A stretch of 64,000 nt of DNA from an uncultured Maricaulis sp. (GTDB lineage Bacteria; Pseudomonadota; Alphaproteobacteria; Caulobacterales; Maricaulaceae). The notes beneath the pieces were generated by a model. That model had not been told where the DNA came from, ran no database searches, and worked only from the letters and a program-made list of their open reading frames with translations. The translations under genes and the position numbers were made by a program. The stretch spans positions 62,001-126,000 of the forward strand of contig NZ_CAMYLS010000007.1 in the NCBI RefSeq assembly GCF_947259345.1, given 5' to 3'. Within the stretch, counting starts at the first letter, position 1. Each line of letters opens with the position of its first letter. Shown here piece by piece: positions 57,401 to 64,000 of this stretch.

Positions 57401-59242
57401 ATGCCTTTTCAACGACCCACACGCCTTCTTGCCGGCGCCTCGCTGCTCGTTCTGGGTCTGACAGCACCCGCCGCGCTCGCCATGCCGATCGCCTTCCAAA
57501 CCGCCAAGGCGGGTCTGACCGTCCAGGATGAAACGGCCGCCAGCGCCTTTGCCCAGCTGGTCGAGGACTTCGAAGCCTTCGAGCACGAGAACAGCCCCGG
57601 CGCCCGGGCGCGCGACGGGGACCTGGAAGCGGCCGGTGAATGGTTTGATGTCTCACCGGAGAGCCTTGCCGCCCAGGCTGAAGCCGAAGCGGCCTTCTTG
57701 GAACGCCTGGAGGCCATCGACGAGAGCGCGCTCGACGCGAATGACGCGACGTCCTACGCCGTGCTCGACTATCTCCTGCGCTTCCGCGTCGAGCTCGCGC
57801 CCTTCGACGAGATGCGGGCGCCCTTCCGGAATGATAGCGGCTTCTTCTCGGCCCCCTCCTATGCCTCGTCTTCGACCCGCCCGCGCACGATCGCGCGTGC
57901 TGAAGCCTGGGTCACACGCATCAACGCCATCCCGGATTATTTTGACGCCAATATTGCCTGGATGCGACAGGGCCTTGAAGACGGTTTCACCCAGCCGCGC
58001 CTGATCGCCGAGCTGGCGGCCTCCCAGGTCGAAGCGTTGAGCGATCCGGACACGCTGACGGAACTCCTGATCGCACCGATCGACCGTTTGCCCGAAGGTC
58101 TGCCGCAAGACGAGCGAGACCGCGTCCGCGCCGAGGCGGAGGCCGCGATCCGCGACGCCGCCATCCCGGCTTATGAAAACCTGCTGGCCTTCTTCCAGGA
58201 CGAATACATTCCGCAAACCCGCGAGAGTCTCGGAATTTCAGAGGTTTCGGCGGGGCGCGAATATTACCAGACCCTGGTCCGCTATCACACGACGCTGGAT
58301 ACCTCGCCGGAAGAGGTCCATCAGCGCGGTCTCAATGAAGTCGCCCGTATCCGTGCTGAAATGGATGAGGTGATCTCCCGGACTGGGTTTGACGGCACAT
58401 TCGCCGAATTCCTCCACTTCCTGCGCACCGACCCGCAATTCTACGCTGAAACGCCGGAAGAATTGCTGATGCATGCGGCCTGGATTTCCAAGCGTGCTGA
58501 CGACGCCATGCCACGCTTCTTCGGCAATCTGCCGCGCCTGCCCTATGGCGTGCGCCCCGTGCCGGACACGATGGCGCCGACCTATACAACGGGCCGCTAC
58601 TGGCCGGGCGATCTCGAGAACGGAGTGGCGGGCGGCTATATGGTCAACACTTACGACCTGACCCAACGTCCGCTCTACACCCTGCCCGCCCTGACCGTGC
58701 ACGAGGCAGTTCCGGGCCACCACCACCAGATTTCGATCGCCGCCGAACTCGAGGACGTGCCCGAGTTCCGCCGCGACAATTACATCACCGCCTTCGGCGA
58801 GGGATGGGGCCTCTATACCGAGACCCTGGCCACCGATATGGGCCTGTATACGACGCCCTATGAAGAGTTCGGCCGCCTGACCTATGAGATGTGGCGCGCC
58901 TGCCGGCTCGTGGTTGATACCGGCATCCACTATATGGGCTGGACCCAGGCTCAGGCTGAGGCCTGCCTGCTCGAGAATTCCGCCCTGGCGCCGCACAATG
59001 TGCGCACCGAAGTCCAGCGCTACATTTCCTGGCCGGGTCAGGCCCTGGCCTACAAGTCCGGCGAGTTGCTGATGCGTGACCTGCGCGCCCAGGCGGAAGC
59101 CCGGCTTGGCGCGGACTTCGACATCCGGGCCTTCCATGACCGCCTTCTGGACGATGGCGCCATGCCGCTGTCAGCGCTGGAAGCCAAGATGCTGGCCTGG
59201 ATCGACGAGCAGGAAGCGGAGCTGGCGGAGGCGGGCGAATGA
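57401..59242 (+). CDS. Secreted DUF885 metallopeptidase-like protein
   Basis: The 613-residue protein has a cleavable signal peptide (MPFQRPTRLLAGASLLVLGL to about residue 28). It has the DUF885 signature HEAVPGHHHQI (434 onward), followed by AFGEGWGLYTETLA and the YTTPYEEFGRLTYEMWRACR segment. Members are putative zinc peptidases. GGGGAGAGAC precedes the ATG at 57401. Unlike the DUF885 protein at 47630 it lacks a lipobox. It is coupled to the next membrane gene by a 4-nt overlap. Confidence 0.9.
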   Translation: MPFQRPTRLLAGASLLVLGLTAPAALAMPIAFQTAKAGLTVQDETAASAFAQLVEDFEAFEHENSPGARARDGDLEAAGEWFDVSPESLAAQAEAEAAFLERLEAIDESALDANDATSYAVLDYLLRFRVELAPFDEMRAPFRNDSGFFSAPSYASSSTRPRTIARAEAWVTRINAIPDYFDANIAWMRQGLEDGFTQPRLIAELAASQVEALSDPDTLTELLIAPIDRLPEGLPQDERDRVRAEAEAAIRDAAIPAYENLLAFFQDEYIPQTRESLGISEVSAGREYYQTLVRYHTTLDTSPEEVHQRGLNEVARIRAEMDEVISRTGFDGTFAEFLHFLRTDPQFYAETPEELLMHAAWISKRADDAMPRFFGNLPRLPYGVRPVPDTMAPTYTTGRYWPGDLENGVAGGYMVNTYDLTQRPLYTLPALTVHEAVPGHHHQISIAAELEDVPEFRRDNYITAFGEGWGLYTETLATDMGLYTTPYEEFGRLTYEMWRACRLVVDTGIHYMGWTQAQAEACLLENSALAPHNVRTEVQRYISWPGQALAYKSGELLMRDLRAQAEARLGADFDIRAFHDRLLDDGAMPLSALEAKMLAWIDEQEAELAEAGE

Positions 59243-59853
59243 TTGCCTTTGCCCTGACCGACGCCCTGGTCACGATCGGCGCCATTCTCGGCATCTATCT
59301 GCTGTGGCCGCACCGGCGTGACGGCAAGGTGCGCATGATCCGGCTTGGTCTCGGCCTGATGGGCTTTGCGGCCCTGGTCGGGGCCATTCGCTTCGCCTCC
59401 GGCCAGGTCGATGACCTCGCCGAGATCCACAGCCTCACCAGTCAGTTTGCGGCGGCGGCGGGCCTGTTGCTGATCGCGATCGGCCTGTTGCTGAAAGCCA
59501 ATGATGCTCGGCTTGATCCGGGCATTACGCGCTATGTGCGCTACGGCATTCCGATGCTGGTCATCTTCCTGATGATCTTCCCGGGCACGGGCGGCGTTCT
59601 CGGCTTCCTGCCGACCCTGGCCTTCATTCTCGGACTGGTCGGCAGCGGCATGCTGATCATGCACGGCCAGCGACCGGCTGGCCTGGCCTGGCTGGCCAGC
59701 TTCCTGGTGCTGGGCGTGGCCTCCATCCTGATCGGGGGCAGCCGGACCGAAGCGACATTCGGGATCACCAACTGGCATCTTTACCACGCCCTGCTCGGCA
59801 TCTGGGCGGTCATGGTGGGGGAAGCGACCAAACGCGTGATGGCCCGGTCCTGA
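59239..59853 (+). CDS. Hypothetical multi-pass membrane protein
   Basis: The 204-residue protein has seven hydrophobic segments with short loops (for example ALVTIGAILGIYLLWPH, FAAAAGLLLIAIGLLLKAND, FLMIFPGTGGVLGFLPTLAF). It starts in a 4-nt overlap with the DUF885 gene (ATGA), so the two are co-translated. I recognise no family. Histidines and arginines sit at the C-terminal helix (NWHLYHALLGIWAVMV), possibly binding a ligand or cofactor, which is only a guess. Confidence 0.7.
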   Translation: MIAFALTDALVTIGAILGIYLLWPHRRDGKVRMIRLGLGLMGFAALVGAIRFASGQVDDLAEIHSLTSQFAAAAGLLLIAIGLLLKANDARLDPGITRYVRYGIPMLVIFLMIFPGTGGVLGFLPTLAFILGLVGSGMLIMHGQRPAGLAWLASFLVLGVASILIGGSRTEATFGITNWHLYHALLGIWAVMVGEATKRVMARS

Positions 59854-59891
59854 CGCTGGAATGACGGAGTGGTTGCCCGCGCCGCTTGACG

Positions 59892-61259
59892 ATGGGCGGC
59901 CACTCCACCACTTATCCGCACTCCATGAGTGCGCATGATGACAATCCGGCCGCTTCCGGTGCCGACACCCCGCCGACACGGCCGGTCGGCACCGAAGCCG
60001 GGCTCGACATTTTGACCTTTGGCTGCCGGCTCAATGCCTGGGAGAGCGAGGTCATGCGCAAGCATGCGCGCGAGCAGGGCCTGACCAATACCATTCTGGT
60101 CAATACCTGCGCCGTGACCAATGAAGCCGTGCGTCAGGCACGTCAGCACATTCGCCGCGCCCGCCGCGACAATCCCGACGCCCAGATCATCGTCACCGGC
60201 TGCGCCGCCCAGGTCGATCCGGACATGTTCGGCAAGATGCCGGAAGTGAGCCGCGTCATCGGCAATGACGAGAAGCTCAAGGCGGAGACCTATCGGCCGG
60301 CTGACCTGCTGGGCGGTACGGAGAAGGTGCGCGTCAACGACATCATGAGCGTGACCGAAACGGCGGGCCATCTGGTCGAGGGCATGGAGGGCCGGGCCCG
60401 CGCCTATGTCCAGGTCCAGAATGGCTGCGACCATCGCTGCACTTTCTGCATCATCCCCTATGGCCGCGGCAATTCGCGTTCGGTCGGCGCCGGCGAAGTG
60501 GTCGACCAGATCAAGACACTCGTCGACAGCGGCCATAGCGAAGTCGTCCTGACGGGTGTCGATCTCACCTCCTGGGGTGATGACCTGCCTGGCACGCCGC
60601 CGCTGGGCCGACTGGTCCAGTCCATCCTCAAACATGTGCCGGACCTGCCGCGCCTGCGCCTGTCCTCGATCGACGCCATCGAGATCGACGACGCCCTGTT
60701 CGAAGCGGTGACGGGTGAAGAGCGGATCGCGCCCTATCTTCACCTGTCGCTTCAGGCCGGTGATGACATGATCCTCAAACGCATGAAGCGGCGCCATCTG
60801 CGCGACGACGCCATCGCCTTGTGTGACCGCCTGAAATCCGCCCGGCCGGAGATTGCCTTCGGCGCCGACATGATTGCCGGCTTTCCGACCGAGACCGAGG
60901 CCATGTTCGAGAACTCGATCCGGCTCGTCGACGAGTGCCGGCTCGCCTATCTGCACGTCTTCCCCTATTCGCCGCGCCCCGGCACGCCGGCAGCGCGCAT
61001 GCCGCAGCTCGAACGGTCCGTGATCAAGGAGCGCGCCACCCAGCTGAGGGCCAAGGCTGACGAGGCGCTTGCCGCCCATCTCGACGGCATGATTGGGATT
61101 GAGAAGGCCGCCCTGGTTGAAAAGCCCGGCTTTGCACGGGCCGGTAATTTCGCCAGCATCCGCATCCCCGAGGCCGACATCCCGCGGCCCGGTGCGCTTG
61201 TCGATATCGCCATATCCGGGCATGACGGACGCGAACTTCAGGGGGTCATCACCGGATGA
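59892..61259 (+). CDS. mtaB: tRNA t6A37 methylthiotransferase MtaB
   Basis: This radical-SAM enzyme makes ms2t6A37 in tRNA. The 455-residue protein has an N-terminal UPF0004 domain (LTFGCRLNAWESEVM, then VNTCAVT and VTGCAAQ with cluster cysteines), the radical-SAM motif CDHRCTFC in VQVQNGCDHRCTFCIIPYGR and a TRAM-like tail. The start is uncertain: ATG at 59892 or 59925, neither with a clear Shine-Dalgarno; a disordered 30-40-residue extension precedes the first domain. It overlaps ftsY by 4 nt. Confidence 0.93.
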   Translation: MGGHSTTYPHSMSAHDDNPAASGADTPPTRPVGTEAGLDILTFGCRLNAWESEVMRKHAREQGLTNTILVNTCAVTNEAVRQARQHIRRARRDNPDAQIIVTGCAAQVDPDMFGKMPEVSRVIGNDEKLKAETYRPADLLGGTEKVRVNDIMSVTETAGHLVEGMEGRARAYVQVQNGCDHRCTFCIIPYGRGNSRSVGAGEVVDQIKTLVDSGHSEVVLTGVDLTSWGDDLPGTPPLGRLVQSILKHVPDLPRLRLSSIDAIEIDDALFEAVTGEERIAPYLHLSLQAGDDMILKRMKRRHLRDDAIALCDRLKSARPEIAFGADMIAGFPTETEAMFENSIRLVDECRLAYLHVFPYSPRPGTPAARMPQLERSVIKERATQLRAKADEALAAHLDGMIGIEKAALVEKPGFARAGNFASIRIPEADIPRPGALVDIAISGHDGRELQGVITG

Positions 61260-62185
61260 GCGAAAAGAAACCGGGCTTCTTTTCCCGGCTTGCGCAGGGG
61301 CTGAAACGCTCCTCGACCAAGCTCGGCGACAGTGTCAGCGCGATTTTCACCAAGCGAAAGCTCGACCGCGACGCTCTGGACGAGCTGGAAGATGTCCTCA
61401 TCGCGGCCGATCTCGGCGCGGCGGCGGCCATGCGGGTCACCGACCGTCTGGCCAAGGATCGCTTCGACAAGGAAGTCACGGACGAGGAAGTCCGCGAAGC
61501 CCTCGCCGAGGTCGTGGCAGAAACCCTCACTCCGCTGGAACAGGCGCTCGATCTGAGCGGTGCCAAGCCGCAAGTCGTGCTCTTTGTCGGGGTCAATGGC
61601 TCCGGCAAGACCACCACGCTGGGCAAGATTGCCGTCAAGCTGAAGCGCGAGGGCCGCAATCCGATCCTGGCTGCCGGCGACACCTTCCGCGCCGCCGCCA
61701 TCGAACAGGTCACGATCTGGGGCGAGCGGGCCAAATCCCCGGTCATCAAACGCGAAATCGGGGCGGATGCTGCCGGACTGGCCTTTGACGCCATCGACCA
61801 GGCCGATCGCGACGGCCATGACGTCGTGCTGATCGACACCGCCGGCCGGCTGCAAAACAAGACCGAATTGATGGACGAGCTGAAAAAAGTCGTGCGCGTC
61901 ATCAAGAAGCGCATGCCGGACGCACCCCATCATGTCGTGCTGGTGCTCGACGGCACCGTCGGGTCCAATGCCGTCTCCCAGGCCCAGGCCTTCCTGGAAG
62001 CCTCGGAAGTCACCGGTGTGGTGATGACCAAGCTGGACGGGACTGCAAAGGGTGGCGCGCTGGTGCAGGTGGCCGAGAAATTCCAGCTGCCCATCCACTA
62101 TATCGGGATTGGCGAGGGCGAGGCCGACCTCCAGCCCTTCTCGGCCCGGGACTTCTCGCGCGCGCTGGCCGGTCTGGACGACTGA
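61256..62185 (+). CDS. ftsY: Signal recognition particle receptor FtsY
   Basis: FtsY docks ribosome-SRP complexes at the membrane. The 309-residue protein is the compact NG form with a short lysine-rich N-terminus (MSEKKPGFFSRLAQGLKRS) instead of the long acidic A domain. It has the N domain, P-loop GVNGSGKTTTLGK, DTAGR, and TKLDGTAKGG in the G domain. It overlaps mtaB by 4 nt, and a DMT transporter gene follows 3 nt later. Confidence 0.97.
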   Translation: MSEKKPGFFSRLAQGLKRSSTKLGDSVSAIFTKRKLDRDALDELEDVLIAADLGAAAAMRVTDRLAKDRFDKEVTDEEVREALAEVVAETLTPLEQALDLSGAKPQVVLFVGVNGSGKTTTLGKIAVKLKREGRNPILAAGDTFRAAAIEQVTIWGERAKSPVIKREIGADAAGLAFDAIDQADRDGHDVVLIDTAGRLQNKTELMDELKKVVRVIKKRMPDAPHHVVLVLDGTVGSNAVSQAQAFLEASEVTGVVMTKLDGTAKGGALVQVAEKFQLPIHYIGIGEGEADLQPFSARDFSRALAGLDD

Positions 62186-62188
62186 CGC

Positions 62189-63037
62189 GTGGATAACACG
62201 CTCGTCCTTGCCACCCTGGCCATGCTGGGTTCGGCGCTGGCGCACGCCATCATGACCCTGCTGACCAAGAAGGCGAATGACCGACTGGTCTTTCGCGGTC
62301 TGACCCAGGGCTTCCTGGCCGTTCTCATCCTGCCCTGGCTGCTCTTTCAGCCCATCCCGCCCTGGGAGGTCTGGCGTTTCCTGCTCGCCGGTGCGGTCGT
62401 CATCTGGGCCTTCAACATGTTGCTGGTCGCCGCCTTCAACGAGGGCGAGATGAATCTGGCCTATCCGGTGATGCGCGGCGCCGCGCCGGCGTTGGCCGCG
62501 ATTGCCGCCTTTGTTTTCCTGCGGGAGACCGTCAGCCCTGGGCAAATGGCGGGTCTCGGTGTTGCCACCGCCGCGCTGATCGGTTTTGCCTGGCCGGAGA
62601 AGAATGGTCGCCCCAAGCTGAAACTCATCCTGCTGGCCCTCGCGGCCGCCAGCATGACCGCCAGCTATACCGTCATCGACGCGGCGGGTGTGCGCACCTC
62701 CGGCCAGCTCTTCATCTATCTGGGCTGGTTCTTCGTCCTGTCCGGCGTGACCATCCTGCCGACAGCCATCGCACGGCGCGGCGGCCGCTTCCTGACCATT
62801 GCCCAGCGAGAGACCAAACCGGCCCTGATGTGCATGGGTTTCAACCTCGCCACTTACGGCCTCGCGCTTTATGCCTACGCCAACGCACCGGTTGCGCCAA
62901 TGGCGGCCTTGCGCGAGCTGTCCATCGTCCTGGGAGCGCTGCTCGCCGCGCTCGTACTGAAGGAACCCTTCGGCGGACGGCGCATCGCACTTGCAATCTG
63001 CCTTGCTGCCGGGCTCGTATTGCTTCAGGTGATGTAA
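62189..63037 (+). CDS. EamA/DMT-family transporter
   Basis: The 282-residue protein has about ten transmembrane helices in two repeated halves, typical of drug/metabolite transporters (AYPVMRGAAPALAAIAAFVF in the first half and LYAYANAPVAPMAALRELSI in the second). It exports or imports an unknown small metabolite. GTG is the start codon, 3 nt after ftsY, so it is in that operon. The C-terminus LAAGLVLLQVM is membrane-embedded. Confidence 0.9.
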   Translation: MDNTLVLATLAMLGSALAHAIMTLLTKKANDRLVFRGLTQGFLAVLILPWLLFQPIPPWEVWRFLLAGAVVIWAFNMLLVAAFNEGEMNLAYPVMRGAAPALAAIAAFVFLRETVSPGQMAGLGVATAALIGFAWPEKNGRPKLKLILLALAAASMTASYTVIDAAGVRTSGQLFIYLGWFFVLSGVTILPTAIARRGGRFLTIAQRETKPALMCMGFNLATYGLALYAYANAPVAPMAALRELSIVLGALLAALVLKEPFGGRRIALAICLAAGLVLLQVM

Positions 63038-63049
63038 ACCGCAAACGGA

Positions 63050-63706
63050 GTGCCGATCTTGGCCCAGACCCAGAACACGTCCGAGCAGAGCTCGCGCCTC
63101 CTCATCGATGCCGGCCCCATCGGGGTGTGGATTGTCGTCTACAATGTCGCCCGCATGTTTGCCGCCGATCAGGCGATCTATATCGGTACCGGCGCCTACA
63201 TGATCGCGGCGACCATTGCGCTGGTGATGTCGATCCGGATCGAAAAACGCATTCCGCCCATGCTGGTCTTCACGACGATCATTGTGCTTTTCTTCGGTGC
63301 GCTGGGGATCTTCCTGCAGGACCCCATCTTCATCTACGCCAAGCCGACCATCATCAATCTCTTCCTGTCCTATCTGATCCTGGTCAGCCTCGCCTTCGGC
63401 CAGAATATCTGGAAGATCTTCTTCAAGCATATTTTCGAGCTGACCGACCGCGCCTGGATGCTGCTGGCGATCCGCTGGGCGCTCTGGTTCCAGTTTCTCG
63501 CCTTCCTCAACGAGGTCATGTGGCGCCACATCACCGACAGCGTCGTTCCAGAGAGCGCCCGCTGGTTTGCCGGCCTGGAATTGAGCGAGGCCTTCTGGTC
63601 CAATGCCAAGCTGGGCGTGATGGTCTTGTCGATCGGCTTTGCGGCCTCGCAGATGCCACTCGTGCTGAAAAACCAGCCCAAAGGCGCGGACGAGCCGAGG
63701 CTCTGA
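63050..63706 (+). CDS. yciB: Septation protein A homologue (YciB/IspZ)
   Basis: YciB family proteins are inner-membrane proteins linked to septation and envelope integrity. The roughly 218-residue protein has five or six helices with LLIDAGPIGVWIVVYNVARM at the start, then KPTIINLFLSYLILVSLAFG and FQFLAFLNEVMWRH, all family segments. The start is ambiguous: GTG at 63050, or TTG at 63059, which has GGAG placed 8 nt upstream. It is last in the mtaB-ftsY-DMT-yciB gene run. Confidence 0.93.
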   Translation: MPILAQTQNTSEQSSRLLIDAGPIGVWIVVYNVARMFAADQAIYIGTGAYMIAATIALVMSIRIEKRIPPMLVFTTIIVLFFGALGIFLQDPIFIYAKPTIINLFLSYLILVSLAFGQNIWKIFFKHIFELTDRAWMLLAIRWALWFQFLAFLNEVMWRHITDSVVPESARWFAGLELSEAFWSNAKLGVMVLSIGFAASQMPLVLKNQPKGADEPRL

Positions 63707-63790
63707 AAGCGACACTCCGTGTTCGGACATTTGTCATTTTCACGTTATAAATCCGCCCTAGGATAAATTCCCGAACAGCCGGGGGGCGTC

Positions 63791-64000
63791 ATGGCGCACG
63801 ATGAGCACGACACCGAGAGCTTCCACCTTTCGGACTCTCCGGGACACCTTCTTCATCGGGCCCAGCAATTTGCGGCAGAACGCTTCACCAAAGCCATGGC
63901 CGGAGCCAAACTGACCCAGCGTCAATTCGCCGTCCTGCATGCGACGGCAGAAGCGGAAGGGCTGAGCCAGACCCGATTGGTCAAATCGACCGGAATTGAT
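63791..64000 (+). CDS. MarR-family transcriptional regulator, cut by window end
   Basis: The first 70 codons are visible, from ATG at 63791 (preceded by GGGGGG) to the window end with no stop. They read MAHDEHDTESFHLSDSPG, then LTQRQFAVLHATAEAEGLSQ and TRLVKSTGID, which is the start of a MarR winged-helix domain (recognition helix beyond the window). The target is unknown. It stands downstream of yciB on the same strand after 84 nt. Confidence 0.8.
   Translation, partial: MAHDEHDTESFHLSDSPGHLLHRAQQFAAERFTKAMAGAKLTQRQFAVLHATAEAEGLSQTRLVKSTGID

Overview
This window is an ordinary, gene-dense chromosomal segment of a high-GC alphaproteobacterium. The F1 ATPase order (atpH-A-G-D, with atpC displaced), the sucCD / sucA-sucB-lpd and sdhC-D-A-B clusters, the mtaB-ftsY-yciB neighbourhood, a bufferin-type (Caulobacter-like) copper peptide locus and many secreted DUF885/M61/S9-type proteins fit a marine Caulobacterales/Maricaulales organism, close to Maricaulis. 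That placement is an inference from gene content. I see no rRNA, tRNA, CRISPR array, prophage or insertion sequence.

Layout. 1-5900: F1 ATP synthase operon on the minus strand, with a hairpin terminator and an unrelated secreted-protein gene between atpD and atpC. 6100-12000: TerC-like protein, priA (TTG start), DUF484-xerC, and a membrane protein plus winged-helix regulator pair. 12000-22200: a GNAT enzyme, then the TCA-cycle block lpdA, two small membrane genes, sucB (two lipoyl domains), sucA, a terminator, sucD and sucC. 22250-26713: a GGDEF/EAL-like relic protein, then a bufferin operon (bufA precursor, bufB MNIO oxidase, bufC partner, bufD DoxX, and a second DoxX-like protein). 27000-32400: DUF3108, DUF2306, a Tat-exported carotenoid oxygenase, DUF2141, a membrane LytTR regulator, GNAT and TspO-like proteins. 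32400-37990: mdh, an XRE regulator plus membrane protein with an inverted-repeat operator region, an AraC regulator, O-methyltransferase, zapE and a thioesterase.

37983-41437 holds the clearest recent rearrangement. An S9-peptidase-like gene lies between two identical 54-bp copies of the first 17 codons of an iron-dependent alcohol dehydrogenase gene. The upstream copy now acts as a 19-codon leader whose stop codon overlaps the start of the inserted gene. The peptidase-like protein has lost its catalytic serine motif.

41700-50530: STAS-like protein, mmsA, a lipoprotein, an ArsR regulator, a methyltransferase-like protein, an acyltransferase plus LysR pair, a DUF885 lipoprotein and a seven-repeat FG-GAP propeller. 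50600-54460: sdhCDAB with a DUF3052 gene between sdhA and sdhB. 54600-64000: an SDR, an M61 peptidase with a PDZ-like tail, a second DUF885 protein, mtaB, ftsY, a DMT transporter, yciB, and a MarR-family gene cut by the window end.

The genes work together mainly in central energy metabolism: TCA enzymes (suc, lpd, mdh, sdh) feed the respiratory chain, and ATP synthase uses the resulting gradient. Around this core lie copper/oxidative homeostasis (buf), periplasmic peptidases and small regulator plus membrane-protein modules.
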